From positions 142,001-206,000 of the forward strand of contig NW_027325148.1 of the NCBI RefSeq assembly GCF_028372415.1: a stretch of DNA of 64,000 bases, given 5' to 3'. Below are positions 21,840 to 34,410 of the stretch, in pieces. The stretch is from Notamacropus eugenii. Lineage: Eukaryota; Chordata; Mammalia; Diprotodontia; Macropodidae. The translations under genes and the position numbers were made by a program. Under the pieces are notes generated by a model that searched no databases, was not told the DNA's origin, and saw only the letters and a program-made list of their open reading frames with translations. The first letter of the stretch is position 1, and every line of letters begins with the position of its first letter.

Positions 21840-23639
21840 AAGGAAATTTAGTGTTTTCCTCTCTCTGTGCACTTTGCTGTTGCTATAACAAAACATTTTA
21901 AAAAGTAACAAGATTTTGTGTGTGTTAATTATGGTTATTGTTTAGAAATCCCAGAATGTAAAGTTACACTCTCTCTGTATATCTTGGAGAGGATGGGGTA
22001 TATGTAAATATATCCACACACCCATATAAACATACACCCACATATACATACACACAACATATACATATATATATGCATATTGTGTGTGTGTTTATATGTA
22101 GTAGACAAATTCTTCTCACAAATATTTGGAATTATGACACTTTAGAAAGGGAAAATTAATTTCACTCTTTCATTAGGTGCCATGGCCTAAAGCATGCACT
22201 GTTAGAATAGCTTTATACGATGAGATTGTTCATCTAGCTCAAAGTTTTCATTTTGTATATAGTGAAATAGCAGTCTTCTGCCATTCCTTGATGTTGCAAA
22301 GGGGTTAGTATATCAGCTGGCATGAAAAATGGTTTTTTGGTTGTGGTTGTTAAATGCTGTCGTTTTAAAATGGAAGCTTTTTTAAAAAACTAGAGAGACA
22401 ATACAACAATGGCAGTTAAGACATTCTGTACCTAATATTTGGAACATTTTGTTGATTTTTTTTTGTATGTTCAGAATGCTAAAAATGTTTTCCATACTAA
22501 ATAAACAGTATTAACATTTTTAAATTGGTTTTTACAAGATTGACAATTGATGGTAATTTTTTAAGGAAACCTCAGAGCTTATTGTTGGAATTTTTAGTCA
22601 ACCAGGAACACATCTTAGAGAACAGCTGATGTAAACCCAAACTTATAATAAAAAATATTACAAACATTGCTAAGATGATGATGTTTCCCTAACATTAGTG
22701 ATAATTAGTACTTGTATCTAATTTAGCTTAATGGATGATTTTGGTTACTTTATTTATAGACTAATGTTGAGCTAATGTACAAAATGCAAATATTTTAGTT
22801 TCAAGTAAAAAATGATTTTACATTAGAAAACTATTAGTAGGAAATGGATGAATTTAAAACTGATCCATTTTAAAACACTATTTAGGACATAGTTAAATTA
22901 AGATGGTATTAATTTATTTGAAGATATGTCAAGTGGAATTGATACTCTAAATCTAGAGCTGTCTGTTTCAGTTTATTTTTTAAATATGATATATTATTTT
23001 ACTCTTAATTTTTTTCAGATTCTACTATTTTACTTATCAAAGAGAAGCACTATAAATTGCTTGATTATGCTAATGTTGAGTCAGTAGCTTCTCTATATAG
23101 ACTGTACTTAGTAGGATAGGAACATAAATTCTGATTTAGTAGTAAAGTAAATCATTTGGTAGAACTCTAGGCACTGAAAATGCTGAACTACAATTTTCAA
23201 AGGTCAGATAAAAAGTTTGATTATTTCAAATACTTTAAAACAGTTTATTCTACATTGAAAAAAAGAGGCTGTAAGTAACATCAGTATTACGAGTAAATTC
23301 AAGCTAGGAATTAAAAGTTTGATGTGGCTGATAAGTAATGGAGGTATGCAGAGCATTATAGCAAATGAAAGCAGTCTACAGATGTGAGATGGATATAAGT
23401 AACAATAACAGTAAAAATTTATCAAAATTCATTTTTAAAATTGGGAGGATAATTCATGTAACATCTCTTGTGGTTTATCATTCATTCATAGAGTTCTCAA
23501 AGTATTTGAACTATTAGATTTCAACATCAGAATTAGTAATATTAACCTCATCGAATAGTTTCATTGTACTAAATAAATCTTCATGTTATATTAGAGCATA
23601 AAATAGGTCACCTATTATTGTTTTAGTACTTACTGAACA
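21840..23639 (+). other. HMGB3 3' flank or extended 3' UTR
   Basis: AT-rich sequence with a CA/TA microsatellite near 22014-22100. No open reading frame or RNA gene is supported. The part up to about 22520 may be an alternative long HMGB3 3' UTR. Confidence 0.45.
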
Positions 23640-24108
23640 AAATCAAAACTCAGCTTCCTCCCTTGGACTACTTAGTTCCATATTCTCTTCTTTCCTCCTT
23701 ACCCTTGCCTGAAGTACAGAAGGCACATGATTTTATGTAGATCATATGAGCACAGGGATGCAAAACAATATTTCCATATTAGCCATATGCAAAAGAAAAC
23801 ACCAAAAAAAAAGAAAGTCAAAAAAATTTCCTTGGACCTATCTTCAGTCTCCATCATCAATTCTTTCTGTGGAGATGGACAACATTTTTCAGCATAAGTC
23901 CTTCAGAATTGTCTTGGGTTGTTGAAAGTGAAGTCATTCGCAGTTGATTATATCACTATTATTACTGTAAACAATATTGTCTTGATTCTGCTCACTTAAC
24001 TTTGCATCACTTCACATAAATCTTCCCAGGCTTTTCTGAAACTTATAAAAGCAAAATATACACTACAATAGCAATCATATACTACAAATTGTTCAACCAG
24101 TCCAAGTG
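23640..24108 (-). mobile_element. L1 3' UTR fragment
   Basis: AAGTCCTTCAGAATTGTCTT, TTCTGCTCACTTAACTTTGC and CTTCCCAGGCTTTTCTGAAA are reverse-oriented words of the marsupial L1 3' end. The fragment stops where the HAL1-like element inserted. Confidence 0.7.
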
Positions 24109-24118
24109 GACAGGTATT

Positions 24119-26824
24119 CTTTTTTTTATTTTACCCTATTTTATTTTATTTTTTTAAATTTATTTATTTATTTGACTTTTAACATTGATTTTCACAGAAT
24201 TTTGGGTTCCAAATTTTCTCCCCCGTTGTCCCCTCCCCCCACCCCAAAACACCAAGCATTCCAATTGCCCCCATCACCACTCCGCTCTCTCCTCCATCAT
24301 TCCTCTCTGCCCTTGTCTCCATCCTCTCCTCTGTCCTGTTGGGCCAAATAACTTTCTATACCCCTTTACCTGTATTTCTTATCTCCTAGTGGCAAGAACA
24401 GTACTCGACAGTTGTTCCTAAAACTTTGATTTCCAACTTCTTTTCCTCCCTCCCTCCCCACCCCCTGCCTTTGTAAGGCAAGCAATTCAATATAGGCCAA
24501 ATCTGTGTAGTTTTGCAAATGACTTCCATAATAGTCATGTTGTATAAGACTAACTATATTTCCCTCCATTACTTCTATTCTCTCTTTTGATCCTGTCCCT
24601 CCCGGTGAGTGTCGACCTCAAATTGCACCCTCCTCCCCGTGCCCTCCCTTCCATCATCCCCGCCACCCTTCTCCCCCACTTTCCTGTATTGTAAGATAGG
24701 TTTTCATACCAAAATGAGTGTGCATTTTATCTTTATTCATGTTTTTCTCTCACCTCCCCTCTTTTTCCCTCCACTAAAAAGTCTTTTGCTTGCCTCTTTT
24801 ATGAGAGATAATTTGCCCCATTCCATTTCTCCCTTTCTCCTCCCAATATATTTCTCTCTCACTGCTTGATTTCATTTTTTTAAGATATGAGCCCATGCTC
24901 TTCAGTTCACTCTGTGCACTCTGTCTCTATGTGTGTGCGCGTGTGCATGTGCATGTGTGTGTGTGTAATCCCACCCAGTACCCAGATACTGAAAAGTTTC
25001 AAGAGTTACAAATATTGTCTTTCCATGCAGGAATGTAAACAGTTCAACTTTAGTAAGTCCCTTATGACGTCTCCTTGCTGTTCACTTTTTCATAGTTCTC
25101 TTCATTCTTGTGTTTGAAAGTCAAATTTTCTTTTCAGCTCTGGTCTTTTCATCAAGAATGCTTGAAAGTCCTCTATTTCATTGAAAGACCAATTTTCCCC
25201 CTGAAGTATTATACTCAGTTTTGCTGGGTAGGTGATTCTGGGTTTTAGTCCTAGTTCCTTTGACTTCTGGAATATCCTATTCCATGCCCTTCGATCCCTT
25301 AATGTAGAAGCTGCTAGATCTTGTGTTATCCGGATTGTATTTCCATAATACTTGAATTGTTTTTTCCTAGCTGCTTGCAATATTTTCTCCTTGACCTGGG
25401 AACTCTGGAATTTGGCCACAATATTTCTAGGAGTTTCTCTTTTTGGATCTTTTTCAGGTGGTGATCGGTGGATTCTTTCAATATTTATTTTGTCTTCTGG
25501 TTCTAGAATATTAGGGCAGTTTTCCTTGAAAATTTCATGAAAGATGATGTGTAGGCTCTTTTTTTGATTCTGGCTTTCAGGTAGGCCCATAATTTTTAAA
25601 TTGTCTCTCCTGGATCTATTTTCCAGGTCAGTTGGTTTTCCCAATGAGATATTTCACATTATCTTCCATTTTTTCATTCTTTTGGTTTTGTTTTGTGATT
25701 TCTTGGTTTCTCACAAAGTCATTAGCCTCCATCTGTTCCATTCTAATTTTGAAAGAACTATTTTCTTCAGTGAGCTTTTGAATCTCCTTTTCCATTGGGC
25801 TAATTCTGCTTTTTAAAGCATTCTTTTCCTTATTGGCTTCTTGAACCTCCTTTGACAATTGAGTTAGCCTATTTTTCAGGGTGTTATTTTCTTCAGCATT
25901 TTTTTGGGTCTCCTTTAGCAGGGTGCTGATCTGCTGTTCATACTTTGCTTGCATGTCTTTCATTGCTCTTCCCAGTTTTTCCTCCACCTCTCTAACATAA
26001 TTTTCAAAATTTTCTGAGCTCTTTATGAGCTTTTCCCAGGTCTGATCCCATTGAGTGGGCTGGGATACAGAAGCCCTGACTTCCGTGTCTTTCCCTGATG
26101 GTGAGCACAGCTCATCAGAAAGGAGGGGAGGAAAAACCTGTTCACCAAGAAAGTAACCCTCTATAGTCTTGGTTTTTTTCCCTTTTCTGGGCATTTCCCC
26201 AGCCAGTGACTTGACCTCTGAATATTCTCCTCACACCCACCTCGCCTCCGGATCCTCCCAGCCAGCGCTTGGGGTCTGAGACTCAAATGCTGCTTCCCAG
26301 CCCCAGGGCTTTGGGCGGGGGCAGGGCTGCTATTCAGTGTGAGATTAAGTTGAGGGGCTCAGTTCCCTCAGGGGGTTTATGCAGAGACCTTTAACAATAG
26401 ATCCGGGCTCCTGCCTGTTTGGGGAGCCCCGGTCTGCTCCAACCTCCGCTGGTGCCTCCCGAGGGGGCCTGACTCATGGGCCCTCTCAACCCGCCAAAGA
26501 GACCCTCTCACTGACCCTTGTCACCTGTGGGTGGAGGGACCCGCACGGCTGCTGGAGATTCTGTCCCTGAAGCCTGCTCGGATCTGCTCCTCTCAGCGCT
26601 GGGCAGCCGCGGCAGGGCTGTGCTCGGCTCCACATCCACAGCGCGTTGGACCTTTTGCGAGAGGTTTTCAGGCTCTCTGGAACAGAAATCTTATCTGCTC
26701 CGCTGTTCTGTGGCTTCTCCTGCTCCCGAATTTATTGGCAGCTCTTTTCTACAGATATTTCATAGGCTGTGGGTTCGGAGCTAGCGTATTTGTGTGTTTC
26801 TACTCTGCCATCTTGGCTCTGCCC
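24119..26824 (-). mobile_element. HAL1-like LINE (L1 with ORF1 only), full length with target-site duplication
   Basis: On the minus strand the element starts at 26824 with GGCAGAGCCAAGATGGCAGA, the usual L1 5' end. A GC-rich 5' UTR, ORF1 (26194-25102) and about 1 kb of purine-rich 3' sequence ending in an A-rich tail (T-rich at 24120-24165) follow. There is no ORF2: the reverse transcriptase region is absent rather than decayed. GACAGGTATT flanks it at 24109-24118 and 26825-26834, so the whole 2.7-kb unit inserted as such. This organisation matches the half-L1 (HAL1) class. Which L1 supplies its enzyme cannot be seen. Confidence 0.85.
25102..26194 (-). pseudogene. L1/HAL1 ORF1 protein gene, one reading-frame break
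   Basis: The first frame (26194-25628) encodes MPRKGKKTKTIEG, followed by a long Lys/Glu-rich coiled coil. The second frame (25644-25102) covers the RRM-like and C-terminal domains, with LENRSRRDNLKIMGLPE and the family signature YPAKLS. The two frames overlap at about 25628-25644, so one frameshift separates the coiled coil from the RNA-binding half. Otherwise the frames are long and open, suggesting a fairly young insertion. ORF1p is an RNA-binding chaperone of LINE particles. Confidence 0.85.
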
Positions 26825-26837
26825 GACAGGTATTATT

Positions 26838-28450
26838 CTTCAATTGTTCAGTCATGTCTGATTCTTCAACACCCCATGAACCATGGCAGGCCAGGTCCTT
26901 CTATTTTCCACTGTATTTTGAACTCTGTCCAAAGTCTGTTCAGATTTATTCTTTCCATGACACTATCCATCTTATCTTCACTGTCCCTTTTTTCTATTGC
27001 CTTCAATGTTTCTAATATAAAGGTCTTTTCCAATAAGTCACATCTTCTCATTAGGTACCCAGTGTATTTAAGCTTCAGCTTCAATATTTGACCTTCCAAT
27101 GAATAGCCTGAATTTCTTTGAGTAATAACTGACTAAATCTTGCTATGCAAGGGACTCTCAAAAGATTTCTTCATAATTGGTATGATTCTGCAGTGCTCAA
27201 TTTTCCTTATACTCTTACATTGATACTAGAAAAATTAGGACTTTGACCTGCTGTCTAGACATGTCATAGCTTTCTTTTCAAGGATCAAGCATCTTTTCAT
27301 TTTGCGGCTGCAGTAGTCTTTTAGGCCAATACTAAAAAACAAGAACAAAAAACTGACACAGCTTCCATTTCTTCTCCCTCTTTTTGCCAGGAAGCAATGG
27401 GACCAGTTGCCAAGATCTTAGGTTTTTTAATATTACACTTCATTCTCTTCTTTCACTATCAAGTGGTTTCTTAATTTCTCTTCACTCTCTGTGGTATCAT
27501 CTATATATCTGAGATTGTTGATATTTTTCCCAGCAATCTTAATTCCAGCTTTTGATTCATCTAGCCTGGCATTTCACATGATGTACTCTACATATAAGTT
27601 AAATAAATAAGTTGACAGTTGTGATCTTTTCCCAATCTTAAAACAATCAGTCGTTTCATGTTCTATTCTAACTGTTGCTTTATGGACCTCATACAGGTTC
27701 CTCATTAAATAAGATGATCTAACACTCCCATCTCCTTGAGGACATAGCACTTTTTTTTTTCACTGTGATCTACACAAACACTTTAGCATAGTCAGTGAAG
27801 CAGAAGTAGATGTTTTTCTGAAATCCCTGTATAGTCCAGTAAATGCTGGCAATGTGGTTTCTGTTTCCTCTGCCCCTTTGAAAACAATGCTCTTCCAGTA
27901 ATTTTTGACTAAGTTGAATCTTAGCTTACAGAATCCTAAGTATGACTATGCTGGCATACGAGTGCAATTGTTTGGTGATTAGAACATTCCCTAGCACTAC
28001 CTTCTTTAGGACTGCCACATAAACTGATCTTTTCCAATCCAGTGGCAACTGTTAAGTTTTTAAATTTCCTGGCACATTAAGTACAGCACTTTAACAGCAT
28101 AATCTTTTAGGGTTTTAGGTAGCTCAGCTGGAGTACATCACCTCCACTAGCCTTTTTGTTAGAAATATTTCCTAAGAAAGACCCACTTGATGTAATTTCT
28201 TAGGATATCTGAGTCTAGATCAGTCACCACACTATCATGGGTATGTGCTTATGGGTCAGGTAGAGATCTTTCTTGTATACTTATTTTGTGTAGCCTTGCC
28301 ATATTTTTCTAATTGATTCTGCTTGAATCCTTATCATTTTGGTCTTTTATCATGCCCATTTTTGCATGAAACTTTTCCTTGATATCTCCAATTTTTTTTA
28401 AAGACATCTCATCTTTTCCATCCTATCATTTTATCCCCTTAATTTCCAGT
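26838..28450 (-). mobile_element. RTE/BovB-type LINE, old reverse-oriented remnant
   Basis: Reverse-strand BovB-like words are plentiful. They include CAGTCATGTCTGATTCTTCA at the 3' end, TCTGAGATTGTTGATATTTT, ATGATGTACTCTACATATAA and AAGCAGAAGTAGATGTTTTT from the reverse transcriptase region, and CTTGATATCTCCAATTTTTT further upstream. The frame is broken by many stops. Its 3' end matches the tails of the tRNA-headed SINEs in this window. Confidence 0.8.
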
Positions 28451-28499
28451 CCTTTGACACCACAAAAAAAGTATTGCTGTAAGTATGTTTGTTAGAAGT

Positions 28500-29650
28500 C
28501 CTTTTTCTTTTTTATTCTTTGATCTGTTTGGGAAATAGGACTAAATGTCACATTTTTGACTCAAAGTTTTATACCTCTTTAGGCATAGTACCAAATTGTT
28601 CTCCAGGATAGTTGGGATCAGTTCACAGTTCTATCAACAACTTATTAGTATACCAGTTTTTTCACATCTGTAATTTTCCTTTTCTATCACAGTAGCCAAT
28701 TTGCTACATATAACATAGCACTTAAAAGTTGTTTTAATTTGCATTTCTCTAATCAATATGGGATTTTTATATGACTAAACAAGTGATTTTTTATTTTGTA
28801 AACTTCCTGTTCATATCCTTTGAATGACTTGCTTGCTTATCCCTATAAATATGACTCAGTCATTATTACATTTGAGAAATGAGGCCTTTATCAGAGAAAC
28901 TTGCTTTAAATTTTCCTCCAGTTTATTGATTTTGTTATAATCTTGGCTACCTTGGTTTTGTTTGTGCAAAACCTTTTTAATGTAATGTAATCAAAGTTAT
29001 ATCTACCTCCAAAAAATTTTTTTCTATCTCATTTGATCATTAATTCTTTCCTTTTCCAAATGTCTGAAGATATGTTTCCATCCTTCCAAAATCTGCTCAC
29101 AAACCCATTTCAACTTTATCTTGACATATGGTATGCAATGTTGTCCATGCCCAATTTCTGACATACTATTTTCCATTCTCTTAGCAATTTTTGTCAAGTA
29201 ATGATTTCTTGTCCCAGAAACTGTGTACCAAATGTGTTTCACTGATTCAGAAACAGTGATAGTTTTATTTCCTCATTGTCTGTTCTAATTTCTTTAATTT
29301 TTTTCTTGCCTTATTATTATTCTAGCTAGCATTTCTGGTATAATATTGAAAAATAATGGTGAAAAATAATGGCCTCCTTGCTTCACCCTTGATCTTACTG
29401 GGAAGACTTATTACTTATTTCCACTACATATAATACTTACTGATTGTTTATCATTTTAAGGAAAACTCCATTTATTCCTATACTATTCCTATATTTTTAA
29501 TAGGAATGAGAGTTGTATTTTGTCAAAAGCTTTTTCTTCATTTTTATGCATTTCATTGTGAGGTTTTCTAATTTAATATATCCTGATTTAATATCCTAAT
29601 GATACATATTAAATTTTGTGTTCTCTGTCATGCTGAAAAAAAGGTATTTT
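28500..29650 (-). mobile_element. L1 ORF2/3' UTR remnant
   Basis: Words such as ACCAAATTGTTCTCCAGGAT and AATTTGCATTTCTCTAATCA belong to the marsupial L1 3' region. GTATTTTGTCAAAAGCTTTT near 29520 is a reverse ORF2 signature. Reverse orientation, many breaks. Confidence 0.7.
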
Positions 29651-30359
29651 TTTTCTAATTCTTTGTAAATATTGGGAGAAGGGAAGGTATACAGACACTG
29701 GAACTACTTCTCACCAATCAAGCCTAAGAAACATCTTTGTTTCCTTTTATGGAAAAACTAACCTTGTTGGTACAAAAAGTAAGTATAGTACAAGTGATAG
29801 GTAAGAGGAGTTCTCAGAGTCGTGTAATTAGAGATAAATGTAAGACATATTGTAGAGGGAGAAATGGTGAGATCTGTCTATTAATTGGATACATAAGAAG
29901 AGTTAAATAAGGAATCAATAAGTTGTGAACTTGACTGACTGGCAGATTGGTGAAACCCTCAAGATTAATGAGAAAATTCAAAAGTTGAGTCAGTTTGAAG
30001 GAAAAGATAATTGGTTCTATTTTAGACATTCTGAGTTAGAGCAACCTACAGGACACTCAATCCTAAACAACCAGGGGCTGTTTCATAATTTGAATGTAGA
30101 ATTCTGGACAGAAATATGGGTTGAACAATAACTGAATCAATGGAAGCTGAAGACTCCACTGAGAGTGTATGTTGCTGGTTAGTCATTTTTTTTTCACTCA
30201 CAAGTCCCTACCTGTCTAGCACAGAGTGGACTGAAATTCTGTTTTACCCAGGAACCCTAAGGATCTTCTTCTCTTAATTTGATTTTTTTTTTCCTGATGA
30301 AAAAGGGCTGCCTTTTGAGTAACTATTTAAAGAAGCCTATTCATTGAATGGATGTATGT

Positions 30360-30612
30360 CACTCAAAGTGAGAATATGACCTTAGCCTGAAAGGGGCAGG
30401 GTCTCCCATTGCATCCTGAGCCATCTCCAGCCTTCTTGATAAAGAAGCCTAAATATATAAATAAATAAATCTATATCCAGATGGTTCAGTAGGAGAAGTG
30501 AGGTTGGTGACCTTGCACAGCCTCTCTCACTCAAATCAAAGTCAACTACAAGTCATGTCACCATCTTGATGTCATGCTCCCCTTTGAGAATGAAGGACAA
30601 ATACAACTGAGC
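30360..30612 (+). mobile_element. Marsupial SINE with GATGTCAT...GAATGAAGGACAA tail
   Basis: GAGAAGTGAGGTTGGTGACC and CAACTACAAGTCATGTCACC are followed by a tail near 30580-30610 with GAGAATGAAGGACAAATAC. Reverse relatives lie at 3545 and 7095. The tail is shared with the LINE remnant ending at 34236. Confidence 0.65.
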
Positions 30613-30839
30613 CCTCTAGAGAAAGTTTGCTATAGAAGAAAAGAATATCTAACCCTAACCCAGAGTAACTCAGTATAATGTTGAGAAGCTGGAGAATTGA
30701 GAAGAGACCAGTATGAAATATTTACTTTAGCCACATATATCTTTGGTTTTTAAAATAGAGAAAACTTGTACTAAAATGAGCAGCTAAAGTTGTTTTAAGC
30801 TAAAGCTGTTTTATATGTCTAAATGTCTTCCATCCACAG

Positions 30840-31720
30840 AGAGAAAGAATACATTAAAACTTGAACAATATTTTTTTTTAATTAAGCAACAAAGTAGAAA
30901 TTTAAGACACAAAGAGATTAATAAAAAATTTTAGAACTATTGGTTGAAAAAATTAGAAGTTGGTGTTCTGGATATTTTTTTACACCCAAGGAAGAATTTA
31001 ATAATAAGTAATTAGCTAACTAGATTTTTAGAAAGACAAATGAAAACCAAATTGATAAGATAAAAAATAAACAAGAAAAAAAATTGCTCAGATTGTTCAG
31101 AAAAAAATTCACAGCAAATGAAGATGAAAATATATACCAATATCAGTACAAGAAACTATTTTCCAAATTAGATGCTAACAAAACTGTTAACTTAAAGGAA
31201 ATAGATAAATACTTACAAAAATATAAATACCCAGGTTAACAAAGCAAGAATCACAGAATCTAAGTAATCTAGTCCCAAAAAAAATCAGGATAGGCACAAA
31301 TGAATTCTCATGGGGAAAATAAAAACTGCAGTATCAAATGAAGTTTTTAAAAATTCTATTATTCACAGAATTAATTGCAATATTACGTGTATAATTTTCA
31401 ACAATAGGAAAAGGAGGGACTTTCTTATTCCTTCCTATGATACAATTCTCATTTGAAAATACAAATATGGTTACAGGGAAAAAAAAGAAGAGAAAGAAAA
31501 ATGTAGCTCAAATATTAAAATATAAACACTGCTATGAAAACGTAAGTAAAATACTAGAAAATATAAGAAGGACTATGCACTTTAATCAGAGTACAGAGTT
31601 GTTTCTGTTCAACATAAAAAATACTACAAATATAATAAATTGTGTTAGAGTTAAACTAAGAAAAATGATATCGCACTCTACCAAGCTACTTAACTGCTTA
31701 TGAGAACATACAAGAACTTT
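30840..31720 (+). mobile_element. L1 ORF2 remnant
   Basis: A-rich sequence with words such as AAATATAAATACCCAGGTTA and AATAGGAAAAGGAGGGACTT that recall L1 ORF2. The frame is not continuous. It may belong to the same element as the 3' end at 32480-33070, interrupted by the SINE at 31862. Confidence 0.55.
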
Positions 31721-31861
31721 AAAAAGCATATCCCTAGAACTTGATAGGTTCCTGTCTCTTGGTTACTTGAGGGCATAAAAAGATTCAGTCATTCAGAGGA
31801 CAGGTTTTTCAGACTTACTGGGTGCTTGAGATTAGTCAAGTGCTGAAGCTAAGCTAAAACC

Positions 31862-32070
31862 TGAAATCAGTAGAATCTGAGTTCCAATCTGATCTCAGAC
31901 ATTTACTGTGTGTTCCTGGGCAAGTCACTTAACCCCATTTGCCTCAGTTTCCTCATCCATAAAATGATCTGAAGAAAGAAATGGCAAACCACTCCAGTGT
32001 CTTTGCCAAGAAAAGAACATCAAATGGGTTACAAAGAGCTGAACATTACCATAAATGACAGAACAACATA
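31862..32070 (+). mobile_element. Marsupial tRNA-headed SINE with RTE-type tail
   Basis: GTTCCTGGGCAAGTCACTTA and GCCTCAGTTTCCTCATCCAT, then the RTE-type tail AAATGGCAAACCACTCCAGT and TCTTTGCCAAGAAAAGAACA. One of the best-preserved SINE copies in the window. Confidence 0.8.
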
Positions 32071-32479
32071 CTCTACCATCCAGGTAGATTGTATTTGAAA
32101 AACGTTTTTTACTGCTTCAAGTTTCTTGACCACATTTTAAAAATCTGGCTTCTGATTTCATTTTTCCACTATTAAGTATTATCATCATTTATCAATAATC
32201 TCTTTTTTGTTTTTATTTTTCAGTTAACAGTTTCTCTCTCCTTTCCACTTACCTGCAGTCAATTAAGAAGAAAAAAAAAGTATTGTATCACTTATAAAGC
32301 AAAACATATTTTCTTATTAGCATTTTGCATCACTAATCCTTCACTTTTGTATTTTTATCCATTTTTAGTACCATTACTAATTGATAGAATTCTCCACTTG
32401 AAGTTGCTTGTATACCACATCATTAGTATAGGAATTGTTTTCTGAGTTTCTCTCTGAATCAATTCATAATAAGTTTTAA

Positions 32480-33070
32480 TGGGCAAAATGGAGACAGAGC
32501 AATATATTTCAAAATATCCTGCAAAGTACTACTACTATCTCAGTGGGGGAATGGCTGAACAAGTTGTGGTATATGATTGTGATGGATTACTATCATGGAA
32601 TAAAAAAACAACAATCCATAATACTGGAAATACTTATATGAACTGACGCAATGTGAAATGTGCAGAATCAGACCAAGAGAATATAGTTCACAGTAAAAAC
32701 AATACTTATGATGATCATCTGTAAATAATTTAGCTATTCACAGCAATACATTGATCCAATACAATTCTGAATGATGAAAGGGCCTCTATCTCTAGAGAAA
32801 AAAATTGGTACAGCCTAAATGTAGATGGAGGATAATTTTTCTTTACTTTTCTTCAGGTTATTTTTGTCTGTGTTTTCTTTCATAGCATGACTTACTAGGA
32901 AATATGTTTTGCATAACTACACATATTATAATCTATGTAAAATTGCTGACCTTTTTAATGGGGTGCAGGAGGGAAGGAGAGAGAGATTGTAGAATTCAAA
33001 ATTTGAAGAAAAAATATTAAAATTGTTTTTACATGTGACTGGACAAAAATAAAATATTAAATTGTTTAAA
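32480..33070 (+). mobile_element. Marsupial L1 3' end
   Basis: CAGTGGGGGAATGGCTGAAC, TGGTATATGATTGTGATGGA and TTTTACATGTGACTGGACAA, ending with AAAATAAAATATTAAA. This is the standard marsupial L1 3' UTR in forward orientation. Confidence 0.8.
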
Positions 33071-33484
33071 AAGTTGAAGAAAGAATCTTGCAAAGCTATG
33101 ATCATCAAAACAGTTAGGTACCTGAAGAGGTTTATTATTGGAACAGATTAGGCATGTTAATTTACAGAAGCAAAGGAGCACAGCAAGTGTAGTTTTTGAC
33201 CCAAAACACAAGCTGTTGGTATAACTATTCAACAAAAAGTGTTATAAAATTTGGAAAGCAGTCTGACAGACAGTAACCCCATACCAACATGTCACACCAA
33301 AATGAGTTTATGATTTAGATATAAAGGGTGATATAAACAAATTGGTGAAACAGAAGAAATTAAGGAGATGAGAGAGTCACATAAGATGAAAATGGACATT
33401 ATAATTATGTAAAATTGTAAAAGTTGTGCAGTATATATCTTATATGTTGATCATATTATATTTAACCAATGTATAAAATATATA

Positions 33485-34236
33485 AAACTGATGCCATATA
33501 TACTCTAAATTTTTGCAGCCATCAGAGGTTGATGTACTCATTGCCAGAGCTAGCTTAGTGTTTGGGAGGCTCCAAAGAAAATTTTGGAGAGAAGAGGTAT
33601 TAGAATGACTACTAACATGAAGGTCTACAGAGCCATTGTGCTCACCTTGTTGTTGTAAAAAACCTGTGAAAAAACCTGTGAAACATACCTGCACTATGCC
33701 AGGAAAATGAATCACTTCCATTTGAACTATCTTAGGAAGATTCTGAGGATCACCTGGCAGGCTCAAGCTGAACTGCCAAGCATTCAAACTATGCTTCAGA
33801 GAGAGCAACTCCAATGGGTTGGCCATGTAGTTTGAAGGCAAAAATGTATGCTTGCCAAAAAGACTATTTTATGGAGAACTCACATGGGATAGGTGATCAC
33901 ATGGTGATCAGAAGATACAAGGACACTCTCAAAGTCTCTCTCAAGAACTCTGGATTTGACTGTGCAACATGGGAGACACTGGCACAGGACCATTCAGCAT
34001 GGAGTGCCCACATCAGAAAGGGTGCTATGCTATCTGAGCAAAGCAGAATTGAGACAGCACAAAGTAAATGTAGAATGCGAAATTTGGAGTATCCACTCCA
34101 AATATTCATGCAGAGTATCTGTGCCCAATTTGTGGTACAGCATTCTAAGCTTGTATTGGTCTGATCAGCCACAGTCATACACACTGAAACTTCACTTTAT
34201 CACGGTGATGTCATTTTGGTCCTCTTCAAGAATGAA
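33485..34236 (+). mobile_element. LINE ORF2 C-terminal remnant with GAATGAAGGACAAC tail
   Basis: Plus-strand pieces in several frames read like the end of a LINE ORF2 (for example FGRLQRKFW and a QREQLQWVGHV-like segment). The element ends near 34236 with TCAAGAATGAAGGACAACAA, the same tail type as the SINE at 30360-30612. The clade is not certain. It is heavily broken, so the open frames here are not genes. Confidence 0.6.
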
Positions 34237-34410
34237 GGACAACAAACAATTATCAAGACACAATAGAGTCACTTTATTGATGATCTAATTGGATTTCTTC
34301 CATGGCACTTGATGATAATGTTCATAGAAAACACAGAAACATCTGGCCATATTTGAATATAAGCAGTTTGCTACCTTTGTTTAGTCTCATATTGTCATTC
34401 ATATTTACCT

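Noticed and set aside
26531-27091. 186-codon plus-strand frame
   Set aside because: It is the antisense of the L1/HAL1 5' UTR and crosses the target-site duplication into the RTE remnant, so it is accidental.
33440-34288. Overlapping 95-133-codon frames on both strands, considered as a gene
   Set aside because: They sit in a broken LINE ORF2 remnant whose plus-strand fragments and tail explain the sequence.
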